A DNA stretch of 64,000 nt from Anaerolineae bacterium (GTDB taxonomy: Bacteria > Chloroflexota > Anaerolineae > Aggregatilineales > Aggregatilineaceae): positions 28,904-92,903 of the forward strand of contig JAFGHR010000079.1 in NCBI GenBank assembly GCA_016930015.1, read 5' to 3'. A model generated the notes under the pieces. The model was given only the letters and a program-made list of their open reading frames with translations. It did no database searches and had not been told where the DNA came from. Below, in pieces: positions 16,317 through 24,462 of this stretch. Numbering within the stretch: the stretch's first letter is position 1; each line of letters starts with the position of its first letter. A program made the translations under genes and the position numbers.

Positions 16317-17681
16317 TTAGCTGTTACCAAGCCCCGCACGCAGCAGTTCCTGTTGATATTGCTCAGGCGTATCGATATCGCGCAAAATGCTGTCGGTGTC
16401 TACCGGTACCAGTACCGTCTGTTCTGGGTAGTGTTTTAATACGTCACGTGGGGCACCGCGTGGCAGCGACAGCAGTTCCGGCCAGAAGCGGCGGTCAATC
16501 AACACCGGATGACCCCGCCGCCCTCGATAGGTCGGGGTCACGATCTCACCGTCACCTTGCGCATAGGCACTCAACACCTGCCCTACAATACGCGTATCGA
16601 TGGCCGGTTGATCACCCAACACGACCAGACATGCCGACTTCGTATCCGGCAGTGCGCGGAGCCCGGCTTGCAATGACGACAGCACCTCGCCGCGGGCGTA
16701 GTGGGGATTATGAACCAGCCGAACCGGTTGGTCGGCCAATGCTTTGGCGATCTTGTCCCGGTAGTGGCCGGTTACAACGATAATCTCGTCTACCGCTGAA
16801 AGCGTCAACCGGCTCACAATCGATTCGATTACCGTACCGCCATCCCAGGGCAGCAGCAGCTTCGGTTTTCTCATACGGGTAGACATTCCCGCAGCCAGCA
16901 CAACCGCCGTTACGCGCCGTTGCAGTTCGTGCACAGGGTCTACCGCAGACTGCATCGCCCCCAACGCAACCGCATTGATCCGGGGTGAACGCAGCACAAG
17001 CTGAGCGATACGGCGCGCCTGTGTACACTGGTACCCGTGGCTGTCAACCTTGTTTAGCAGCGCAACAACCCGTGTTGAAGCAGGAACCCCCCGCATCCCC
17101 AGTTCGGGATCACGCAAAGTCAGCGCCACCCAGGGGGGCAGCACCGCGCTGCCTTCAGGAAAACCATACCGTTCACGTATACGGCTGGCGTTGTACACGT
17201 GATCCTCGTCCAGAGGTTGGCCGAGCACATCTACACCAGCGACCGGGACCACCACCGATGTATCGGCAGGGATGACCGGTTCGTGATCAAAGGGGGCTTT
17301 TAACGACAGGCGACGTGCGCCGTCGGCTTCAATCAGCAAAACATCGGAATTAACCGAATCCATCAATTCGGCGATGACATCCGGATGCAAACCGACTATT
17401 TTGCTCCGGCGTTTATCCACACGGGCATATAAAAACACGTGGCGATGCTCATTTAGCCAGGTCGTGATCATCGCCGGGCTGACGTTCGGCGTCAGTTGAG
17501 CGGCCAACGATGCCTGCTTGATCTCACGCGGGGCCAGGTGTGTGGTTGTGGTCAGCAGCACACGCCAGCCATCATCGCTTAGTTCGTGTGCCAAGCGAAA
17601 CAAAGCCGACGTTTTGCCGCCGGCTCCAATAAACGCCACTACATCACCGCGCCGAATCGACAGCGCATCTCGCAAACGCAT
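16317..17681 (-). CDS. YqeC-MocA fusion: selenium-hydroxylase accessory protein plus molybdopterin cytidylyltransferase
   Basis: A 454-aa fusion of two proteins that are separate in E. coli. Residues 1-~260 are YqeC-like, an ATP-binding accessory protein of selenium-dependent molybdenum hydroxylases, with P-loop FIGAGGKTSALFRLA, TTTTHLAPRE and LLIEADGARRLSLKAP. Residues ~265-454 are a MocA/YgfJ-type nucleotidyltransferase with VVLAAGMSTRMRKPKLLLPW, VLGDQPAID and GRRGHPVLIDRRFW; this family attaches CMP to molybdopterin to make MCD for xanthine dehydrogenase-type enzymes. It is the last gene of the 33-kb minus-strand island, 21 bp after yqeB. The fusion ties selenium insertion and cofactor maturation to one polypeptide, an inference about function but clear in sequence. 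Confidence 0.88.
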   Translation of the reverse strand: MRLRDALSIRRGDVVAFIGAGGKTSALFRLAHELSDDGWRVLLTTTTHLAPREIKQASLAAQLTPNVSPAMITTWLNEHRHVFLYARVDKRRSKIVGLHPDVIAELMDSVNSDVLLIEADGARRLSLKAPFDHEPVIPADTSVVVPVAGVDVLGQPLDEDHVYNASRIRERYGFPEGSAVLPPWVALTLRDPELGMRGVPASTRVVALLNKVDSHGYQCTQARRIAQLVLRSPRINAVALGAMQSAVDPVHELQRRVTAVVLAAGMSTRMRKPKLLLPWDGGTVIESIVSRLTLSAVDEIIVVTGHYRDKIAKALADQPVRLVHNPHYARGEVLSSLQAGLRALPDTKSACLVVLGDQPAIDTRIVGQVLSAYAQGDGEIVTPTYRGRRGHPVLIDRRFWPELLSLPRGAPRDVLKHYPEQTVLVPVDTDSILRDIDTPEQYQQELLRAGLGNS

Positions 17682-17702
17682 AATTCACGGCCTGTAGCTC
17701 AA

Positions 17703-18563
17703 CTATGATGTGATTTCCACATCTGAATGATTTAACGATTGCCGCAACAATGTGACAATGTGGGGTGCGCTCAGCACAGCTTCCAGCACGCCGCCGCCAA
17801 TTGCTAACGATTTTTCGGATATCAGAAAACAATAATCGCGCTCAGCACGCGGGTCAACATCGCCAACTTTTAGCCCGGCAGTGACGGGCACCGATGGGTG
17901 AATCAGCCCCCGCAAGACACCATCAAAAGGAGCTGTTATCGGCACGTCGCCTACCGTCGCTACCACATCACCCTGTGTCACGGCCTCACCGATAGCGACC
18001 TGTGGATGTACAAACCCGTTGGCTGGCGCACGCAAAACCCGGTCGGATGTATGCCCCTGCACACGTCCCGGCTTGCCGGTATCCGGTTCGGCTGTGCCGT
18101 CCCAGAACACACGCCCCAGGCAGTGCCCACGATTGGTTTCGATCACAGCATGGCAGTCAACGCCCGCCGTAAATCCCGGTCCCAGCGCGATCACGAGCGG
18201 GGCATCTGCGCGGGTCGTGCCCAGGTTGCGTTTTGCGATGCGAGCATCCACGACAACCGCCGGGTTAAGTTCGGCCAGGCTGGCGCCTTGGGGGTCCACC
18301 AAAACCGGAATTTCGCCTGCCGCCTGCACACTTTTTACCGCAGGTGGCCCGTCTACACGGCGTGCGGTTATGCCATCAACTGTAATAAAGCCTTCGTAAA
18401 CCGCCGTCGCAAACGCCACCGGGCGACGGATCGCCAGCGGCTGCGCCAGTTCAGTAATAGTGACAGGAAAACCGGCCTTGGTCAGACGGTAGACCACGCC
18501 CGAAGCAAGATCACCTCCCCCTTTGACCACGACCGGCAAGCGTTCAAATAACACCCAGGCCAT
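17703..18563 (-). CDS. yqeB: YqeB family selenium-dependent molybdenum hydroxylase maturation protein
   Basis: A 286-aa protein of the YqeB (EF2563) family, a phylogenetic marker of selenium-dependent molybdenum hydroxylases. It opens with a nucleotide-binding-like VVKGGGDLASGVVYRLTKAG, followed by VDARIAKRNLGTTRADAPLVIALGPGF and a C-terminal region with lipoyl-like DGVLRGLIHPSVPVTAGLKVGDVDPR. The exact reaction is unknown; comparative genomics links it to SelD in genomes where selenium is used as a hydroxylase cofactor. Its start overlaps the xanthine dehydrogenase gene by 20 bp and it is followed by the YqeC-MocA fusion, so it is plainly part of the same operon. Confidence 0.92.
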   Translation of the reverse strand: MAWVLFERLPVVVKGGGDLASGVVYRLTKAGFPVTITELAQPLAIRRPVAFATAVYEGFITVDGITARRVDGPPAVKSVQAAGEIPVLVDPQGASLAELNPAVVVDARIAKRNLGTTRADAPLVIALGPGFTAGVDCHAVIETNRGHCLGRVFWDGTAEPDTGKPGRVQGHTSDRVLRAPANGFVHPQVAIGEAVTQGDVVATVGDVPITAPFDGVLRGLIHPSVPVTAGLKVGDVDPRAERDYCFLISEKSLAIGGGVLEAVLSAPHIVTLLRQSLNHSDVEITS

Positions 18564-20769
18564 GCTCCCGCAGTTGTTCTACAACATAGTCCGGCGTCAG
18601 TGGAATCCGGTCAAATCGTACACCGGTCGCGTCACACAATGCCGCCGTAATGGCCGGGGCCAGCGGAATGAATGGCATCTCAGCCATGCCCCGCGCCCCC
18701 CAGGGGCCCCTGGGATCGGCAAATTCGAGGATGACCGATTTGACCTCACGCGGAACGTCCCAGATCGTCGGGATCAGATATGTGGACAGGTAGGGATTAA
18801 GAATACGCCCGCCGTCGGATATCAGGTGTTCCATAGTCGTGTATCCCAGCGCCTGGACAACCGCCCCCTCGATCTGACCTTCGACCAGCATCGGGTTAAG
18901 CGCGCGGCCTACATCATGAGCAGACACCACTCGCACAACCGCGACGTGGCCGGTTTCGACATCAACTTCAACTTCGACAAACTGCGCCATGTAGCCATAG
19001 GCGAAGTTGGGATCAGAGTGCCCCGTTTCGGGATCATAGGGTGTCGTGGCGGGTGGACGGTATTGATAGGTCACAATCGCAGGTCGTTCTTCATGCTGCC
19101 ATTTTTCCAATGCCTGCTCAGCCGCACCTTTGATCGCATTACCCGCCATAAAGGTCATGCGTGATGCCGACACGCTGCCAGAATTTCCGGTTACGGCTGT
19201 ATCGTGCCCGATCAACTCGACTTTTTCCGGGGACACACCAACCGCTTCAGCCGCCATCTGGACAAAAACCGTATGTGAGCCTTGACCGACTTCGGCACCG
19301 GCCTCGCGCACAACAACACGCTCAATTTCGGCATCTCCGTACAGTTCAACGGTAGCCCAGTTTTCTTCTGGCGCACCAAAGCTAAAACCGACGTTCTTAA
19401 ACCCCAGCGCCATACCGACACCACGCCGTTTGGCGGGATCAGATGGCTGCTCCACCGGCAGCTTGCGCCAGGTGCTGTTTTGTTGGCGCCAGTAATCACT
19501 TTGAGCCGCGCCATCGGCCAATACCCGGTCAAGCGTCACGCCAGGGGGAAGGGGAGTCCCAACACACGTAATACTATCATCGTGCAGCACATTTATCGCC
19601 CGAAGCTGCACCGGGTCCATGTCCAGCGCTTCAGCCAATTTGTTCATCTGTCCTTCAGCAGCAAATGCCGCCTGCGGCCCGCCGAAGCCCCGGAACGCAC
19701 CACAGGGAATGTTGTTGGTATACACCGCGTAGGTATCGACTTTGACGTTTGGAATCTCATAGGGACCGCTGACCATTAAGTTCGCATTACCCATTACTTT
19801 GGTTGACGTGTAGGCATATGCGCCAGAGTCGGCGTAAAGCTGCGCTTCAGCGGCGACCAGCTTACCGTCTTGAGTGGCTCCCCACCGGGCGCGGATGATC
19901 ACCGGGTGGCGTTTGTGATGCCCGATGATCGATTCTTCGCGGCTCCAGATGATCTTGATCGGGCGTTTTACCCTCATCGCCGCCAGCCCTAACACGATCT
20001 GGACGGACATGTCTTCACGCCCACCAAATGCGCCGCCAACGGCTGGATAAATGATCCGCACCTGTTCTTCTGGCAAACCCAGCGCATGGGCGACCTGCTC
20101 GCGGTCTTCGTGGACCCACTGCCCGGCCACGATAACGCAGACCCGCCCGGCCTCGTCGATAAAACCGAGCCCGGCTTCGGGCTGCAAGTAGGCATGTTCC
20201 TGGTAACCCGTCTGGTATTCGCCCTCGACAACCACGTCGGCCTTCGCCCAACCTGCGGCCATATCACCGTGGCGAATGCGGTAGTGAACCAACACGTTGT
20301 TTTCAACATGTGAGTGAAGCTGTGGCGCGCCGTTTTCCATCGCCTCAAATACATCGGTCACAACCGGCAGATCGTCATACTCAATATCAATCAATGCGGC
20401 GGCTTCGGCAGCGGCGATCTCGGTTTCGGCAATAACCAGCGCCACCTGGTCGCTAATGCACCGCACAATATCAGCATCTTTTTTATTGCTGCCAGGGCCA
20501 CATAACACCGGCTGGTCTGGCATAATCAAACCATATTCGTTAACAGGCACATCTTTAGCCGTCAGAACAGCCACAACACCGGGATACGCTTCAGCACGAC
20601 GCGTATCAATGGCCGTGATCCTGGCGTGGACACGATCCGAAAACCGGATTTTCATCCACAATTGGCCATCCATGTTTATGTCGCCGGGATAAAGCGTCTC
20701 GCCTGTTACTTTACCCACCGCATCCATACGGCTAATATTTTGACCAAGCACAACGTAATTCTCTTTCAC
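18544..20769 (-). CDS. Xanthine dehydrogenase-type molybdopterin-binding subunit
   Basis: Large catalytic subunit of a molybdenum hydroxylase, 741 aa. It has MDAVGKVTGETLYPGDI at the N terminus and the Moco-contact motifs GGAFGGREDMS, CGAFRGFGGPQAAF and GQGSHTVFVQMAAE. The catalytic Glu occurs in the C-terminal GARGMAEMPFIPLAPA. The start is a GTG. The FAD/2Fe-2S partner is encoded upstream (21331-22779), with a small membrane-protein gene in between. yqeB overlaps its 3' end, suggesting the enzyme is a selenium-dependent purine hydroxylase. The substrate (xanthine, hypoxanthine or another N-heterocycle) cannot be decided from sequence. Confidence 0.92.
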   Translation of the reverse strand: MKENYVVLGQNISRMDAVGKVTGETLYPGDINMDGQLWMKIRFSDRVHARITAIDTRRAEAYPGVVAVLTAKDVPVNEYGLIMPDQPVLCGPGSNKKDADIVRCISDQVALVIAETEIAAAEAAALIDIEYDDLPVVTDVFEAMENGAPQLHSHVENNVLVHYRIRHGDMAAGWAKADVVVEGEYQTGYQEHAYLQPEAGLGFIDEAGRVCVIVAGQWVHEDREQVAHALGLPEEQVRIIYPAVGGAFGGREDMSVQIVLGLAAMRVKRPIKIIWSREESIIGHHKRHPVIIRARWGATQDGKLVAAEAQLYADSGAYAYTSTKVMGNANLMVSGPYEIPNVKVDTYAVYTNNIPCGAFRGFGGPQAAFAAEGQMNKLAEALDMDPVQLRAINVLHDDSITCVGTPLPPGVTLDRVLADGAAQSDYWRQQNSTWRKLPVEQPSDPAKRRGVGMALGFKNVGFSFGAPEENWATVELYGDAEIERVVVREAGAEVGQGSHTVFVQMAAEAVGVSPEKVELIGHDTAVTGNSGSVSASRMTFMAGNAIKGAAEQALEKWQHEERPAIVTYQYRPPATTPYDPETGHSDPNFAYGYMAQFVEVEVDVETGHVAVVRVVSAHDVGRALNPMLVEGQIEGAVVQALGYTTMEHLISDGGRILNPYLSTYLIPTIWDVPREVKSVILEFADPRGPWGARGMAEMPFIPLAPAITAALCDATGVRFDRIPLTPDYVVEQLREHGLGVI

Positions 20770-20873
20770 GCCAACCCTTACTCCTACTAACAGTCAGGCC
20801 CGACTGGCGAAAGTCTCTGAATACGCAAGAAAAAACAAGGCATACGACTACGGGTTGTGCAACAGTGACCGCC

Positions 20874-21281
20874 TTATTTATTACGCTCCCGTTCGCGGCG
20901 TTTGGCCTCGCGCAGATCACGCCGCAGGGCTTTGGCAACCGCTTTTTTATTCGCAGGTGAGGGCCCCAGCGTCTTGACGGCTTCGTGTTCCGGGTCTTCA
21001 CCCACGAACACCGCCGCCACAAACATCATAAGCGCCAACATGGTCAGCCACAACAACCCCGAAACCACATAGTCCACCGTTATGGGATCGTAGTCAGCAT
21101 CAAAGTCATTAAACTGCCGTTCCAGATTTCCATTATTGTTATTGTCGTACTTTACCAACTGCTCGACCACCAACGGCCCTACAATAACCGCTACAACACC
21201 CAACAGAATCGCCAGTACCAGCCCCAAAACCGGCAGCATACCTGACGACTTTTTTTTCTTTTTCGGAGCCATATCAGTCAT
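20874..21281 (-). CDS. Small two-helix membrane protein inside the xanthine dehydrogenase operon
   Basis: Unrecognised protein of about 135 aa. A Lys-rich start (PKKKKKSSG) precedes a hydrophobic helix at about residues 14-37, an acidic and Asn-rich extracytoplasmic loop (YDNNNNGNLERQFNDFDADYD), a second helix near 74-95 and a basic C-terminal tail (KALRRDLREAKRRERERNK). ATG 21281 is chosen because AAAGG lies 7 nt upstream; ATG 21287 would be too close to it. It sits between the two subunit genes of one hydroxylase. It may anchor the enzyme to the membrane or to an electron acceptor, which is only an inference from position. Confidence 0.6.
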   Translation of the reverse strand: MTDMAPKKKKKSSGMLPVLGLVLAILLGVVAVIVGPLVVEQLVKYDNNNNGNLERQFNDFDADYDPITVDYVVSGLLWLTMLALMMFVAAVFVGEDPEHEAVKTLGPSPANKKAVAKALRRDLREAKRRERERNK

Positions 21282-21330
21282 GATCATACCTTTCGCGGTG
21301 TTTCACTCGTGTTTATTGTCAGTAGGCGGC

Positions 21331-22779
21331 TCAGGTCCCAGATTCGGTCATGGCTGCCGCCGCTTTTTCGAATGCCTCGATGATCTTGTAATAACCAGTG
21401 CAGCGGCACAGGTTGCCCGTGATGCTTTGCTCGATTTGTTGACGTGTCGGATGTGGGTATTCTTCTAACAACTTGGCGCCGGACATCAAGAACCCAGGCG
21501 TGCAATAACCACATTGAACCGCCCCGGTTTGCACAAAAGCATTTTGAATGGGGTGTAGATCACCGTTGTCACCGGCAAGTCCTTCAACCGTCATGATCTC
21601 GGCGCCATGTGCCCGCGGCGCGGGTACCAGGCACGCCATAACCGCCATCCCGTCCAGAAAAACGGTGCAGGCGCCGCATTCACCTTCGGCGCAGCCTTCC
21701 TTCGTGCCGGGCAGCCCGATATCCTCGCGCAAGAAGCGAAGCAGGGTTTTGTGTGATACACCGGACCGGGTGTAGGTTTTGCCATTGACGGTGGTTGTGA
21801 TCGTATCACCCGCGTCAGCGCCCAACTGAACCGGAGCGGTCAGCGGTACCCGCACGATACCCTGATCTTTTCCCCACAACATGGCGGGATCCGCTGGCCA
21901 GTCGTCCCGTTCACGACCATCACGCAGCATCCGCAGCGCGCGCGCCACCAGCACCCGGCACATTTCGGTACGGTACGACGCCGGACCGCGGATATCATCA
22001 ATCGGGGCAGGCGTTAACGCGGCCAGCCGCGCCGCTTCACGGATCACGTCATCCGACAGCGTTTGATCACGCAGATAGTGTTCAACCTCAGGCGCACGGA
22101 TAATGGTCGGTGCCACGCTGCCAAACGTGATGACGGCGTGCGTAATACGGTCCGTGATACGGTCGCCATCAAACCCTAAAATGACCGCCGTGTTCACCAC
22201 AGAAATCGCCTGGGCACGTCGCAAGCCTAATTTCAGGAAAACGCCGCCCTCGCTATTTTTCAGGGTGGGAACCGTTATTTTGGTTAGCAGTTCATCCGGT
22301 TCCATAACCGTCCGGCGCACGCCTGTGTAAAACGAAGGGAAATCCAGGGTCCGTTCACCGCGTGTTGAGGCCAGTGTAATCGTCGCACCCAGCGCCCACA
22401 GCGGCGTGATCGTATCATTAGCCGGGCTGGCTGTGATCAGGTTCCCGGCAACCGTGCCCCGGTTTCGAATTTGAGGCGCACCCACCGACCACGCAGCCTG
22501 CGCGAATGGTAACGCTCGCTCAACAATCGGGTCGCTGCCCACCACGTGATTGTGTGTAACCAGCGGCCCCAACACCACCGTATCGCCCTGTTGTTGAATC
22601 CGGTCCAGGCCCGGCACACGCGATATGTCGATCAATGTGCCAACACCGGGCCGCTGTCCACGTTCAAGTTCCAGGATCAAATCAGTTGCACCGGCAACAA
22701 TGCGCGCGTGCTCACGATGCTGTGCAAGTCGTTCAAGTGCTTCGGATACTGTTGTAACGTTATAGTAATTTTTCCACAT
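21331..22779 (-). CDS. Xanthine dehydrogenase FAD-binding and 2Fe-2S subunits, fused
   Basis: A 482-aa electron-transfer subunit. Residues 1-~285 form the FAD-binding domain (ARIVAGATDLILEL, RNRGTVAGNLITASPANDT and the CO_deh_flav_C part). After a short linker, residues ~320-480 form a [2Fe-2S] protein with a plant-type cluster (GCAEGECGACTVFLDG...C) and a second cluster (QCGYCTPGF, LCRCTGYYK). FAD precedes Fe-S, the reverse of eukaryotic XDH; in many bacteria these are separate genes. It partners the molybdopterin subunit downstream. Confidence 0.92.
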   Translation of the reverse strand: MWKNYYNVTTVSEALERLAQHREHARIVAGATDLILELERGQRPGVGTLIDISRVPGLDRIQQQGDTVVLGPLVTHNHVVGSDPIVERALPFAQAAWSVGAPQIRNRGTVAGNLITASPANDTITPLWALGATITLASTRGERTLDFPSFYTGVRRTVMEPDELLTKITVPTLKNSEGGVFLKLGLRRAQAISVVNTAVILGFDGDRITDRITHAVITFGSVAPTIIRAPEVEHYLRDQTLSDDVIREAARLAALTPAPIDDIRGPASYRTEMCRVLVARALRMLRDGRERDDWPADPAMLWGKDQGIVRVPLTAPVQLGADAGDTITTTVNGKTYTRSGVSHKTLLRFLREDIGLPGTKEGCAEGECGACTVFLDGMAVMACLVPAPRAHGAEIMTVEGLAGDNGDLHPIQNAFVQTGAVQCGYCTPGFLMSGAKLLEEYPHPTRQQIEQSITGNLCRCTGYYKIIEAFEKAAAAMTESGT

Positions 22780-22922
22780 AATCTTTCGCCAAAATGAGCC
22801 ACAAAACCAGGCCGGACTACCCGCTGTTATGGACCAATATCCATTGTGTGTATAGTAGCACCGCCACCTGAAAATGGCGAGCTTCTCCCCCAGTATTCTG
22901 ATATAGTGCCGCCTGTTTTACG

Positions 22923-23579
22923 TCATGGTTTCGGTTTGTCCAACACCAGGGTCTTTACCGGATTTATGTTAATCACCTGGGTGTTATGAAACACCGTTTT
23001 GGTGACCATCCGTTGATCCCAGGTGTCAACGTGACCGTGAATGAGAAACCGGGGTTGTGCCCAACGCATCAACATCAAAAATGACTTAAAGCCACGATGA
23101 GCATAATCATCTGGGATATCATGTATTCCCCAGGGAGGGGAGTGAGTTACCATGACGTCAACACCGTGACCATTGAACAATCGCCGGAGCAGGAGATGAG
23201 GTAACAGCCGCAGTACGTTCAACCACATCTCGTGCTGCGTGTATTGCACGGGACCATTGTTATAGTTGATTGAGCCTTCCAAACCGGCAAACGTAAAACG
23301 ATTGTATGATTGAATACGGAGATGTAAATTATCCCCCCCCGGCACATGGTTATTGCAGTCGGGATACTCGGCTTTGAGACGCATATCTTGATAGCCTGTA
23401 TCGTGGTTGCCACGCACAAAAAACAGCGGCAGGTTTAACGTCGAACCGATCACATCAAGGTATCCAACAGACATATCCCCACAACTTACCAGCAGATCGA
23501 CGTCACCATATGTCCGGCGCAGGTAATCAGGGTTTCTCATATGGGGCAGCGCAATGTCACTTACCGCCAGTACTTTCAC
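22923..23579 (-). CDS. Metallophosphoesterase (calcineurin-like)
   Basis: Predicted binuclear metallophosphoesterase of 218 aa. Motifs are LLVSCGDMSVGYL (GDx), FVRGNHDTGYQD (GNHD), VMVTHSPPWG and RFLIHGHVDTWDQR (GHxx). The first motif is AVSDIALPHM, where the usual DxH has lost the His, so metal site 1 may be altered. The start is taken as GTG 23579 (GGAAG 7 nt upstream), 16 bp after xdhC; the frame extends further up but overlaps xdhC. Its placement among hydroxylase genes suggests a nucleotide- or cofactor-related substrate; none is proven. Confidence 0.8.
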   Translation of the reverse strand: MKVLAVSDIALPHMRNPDYLRRTYGDVDLLVSCGDMSVGYLDVIGSTLNLPLFFVRGNHDTGYQDMRLKAEYPDCNNHVPGGDNLHLRIQSYNRFTFAGLEGSINYNNGPVQYTQHEMWLNVLRLLPHLLLRRLFNGHGVDVMVTHSPPWGIHDIPDDYAHRGFKSFLMLMRWAQPRFLIHGHVDTWDQRMVTKTVFHNTQVININPVKTLVLDKPKP

Positions 23580-23595
23580 GTGACGTCTTCCAGTA

Positions 23596-24444
23596 TCATG
23601 ATGATTGTCGATCGATCGTTTCTTCGTCAGGTGGTGGACCCAGCCACTGCATGACCTCACCCGTACCACCCCGCATGGTCATTACGACCTCGGCCATAAT
23701 GCTGATCGCGATCTCTTTTGGCGTTTCGGCATGCAGTTCTAAACCGATGGGCGCATGAACACGCGCGAGGTCCGCCTTGTCGATTCCACGTTCCTGCAAT
23801 GCCTGAGCCGTCAGCGCCCACCGGCGTCGACTGCCGATCAAGCCGATGTAGGGGGCCTCAGTCCCCAACAGCGCCGGGATCAACTCTTGATCGACGATCA
23901 GGCCGCGTGTCACAGCGACGATATACGTCTGGCGATTGATATTAGCACATGCAGGCAGCGCAGCAGGTGACTCGCCGATATACGCATCCATACCGGGAAT
24001 CTGGTCAGCCGAAGCATAACCGGGACGATCATCCGACACGATCACACGAAACTGCATCCATTTAGCGAGTTCGGCGACGGCTTTTCCCACGTGACCGCAG
24101 CCGATCACCAGCACAGTTGGCGGCGGCATCAGCGGTTCGACAAACACACGAACAGTGCCCCCGCACAGTCCGGGATCACCGGCAGCCAGATCGTTTAGAT
24201 CATACACCAGCAAACGGCTGCTACCGTCACCCATTGCAGCGACGGCTTCCTGGATCACCAGGGCCTCCATCTGGCCGCCGCCTACCGTTCCAACAATCGT
24301 TTCGTCAGGCCGGACCAGCATCTTGCTGCCAGCCTGGCGCGGCACCGAACCCTGTGTTTCAACAATGGTAACCAGTGCCGCCGAACGACCTTCGTTTTGT
24401 GCGTCAAGTGCAGCTTTAAAAACAGCCTGATCTTCCTTCACCAT
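23596..24444 (-). CDS. xdhC: XdhC/CoxI family molybdenum hydroxylase maturation protein
   Basis: A 282-aa chaperone of the XdhC family that binds molybdenum cofactor, supports its sulfuration and inserts it into xanthine dehydrogenase-type enzymes. The N-terminal XdhC_CoxI domain has ETQGSVPRQAGSKMLV, TVGGGQMEA and GLCGGTVRVFVEP. The C-terminal Rossmann domain has VLVIGCGHVGKAVAELAK and GLIGSRRRW. GGAG lies 6 nt before the ATG. It lies 18 bp downstream of the 1001-aa hydroxylase gene and is presumably its dedicated maturation factor. Confidence 0.93.
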   Translation of the reverse strand: MVKEDQAVFKAALDAQNEGRSAALVTIVETQGSVPRQAGSKMLVRPDETIVGTVGGGQMEALVIQEAVAAMGDGSSRLLVYDLNDLAAGDPGLCGGTVRVFVEPLMPPPTVLVIGCGHVGKAVAELAKWMQFRVIVSDDRPGYASADQIPGMDAYIGESPAALPACANINRQTYIVAVTRGLIVDQELIPALLGTEAPYIGLIGSRRRWALTAQALQERGIDKADLARVHAPIGLELHAETPKEIAISIMAEVVMTMRGGTGEVMQWLGPPPDEETIDRQSS

Positions 24445-24462
24445 AATAATCTCCCGATCCGG

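Noticed and set aside
22870..22905. Weak CGCCA/TGGCG stem after the metallophosphoesterase gene
   Set aside because: Five-bp stem without a U run on the gene's strand.
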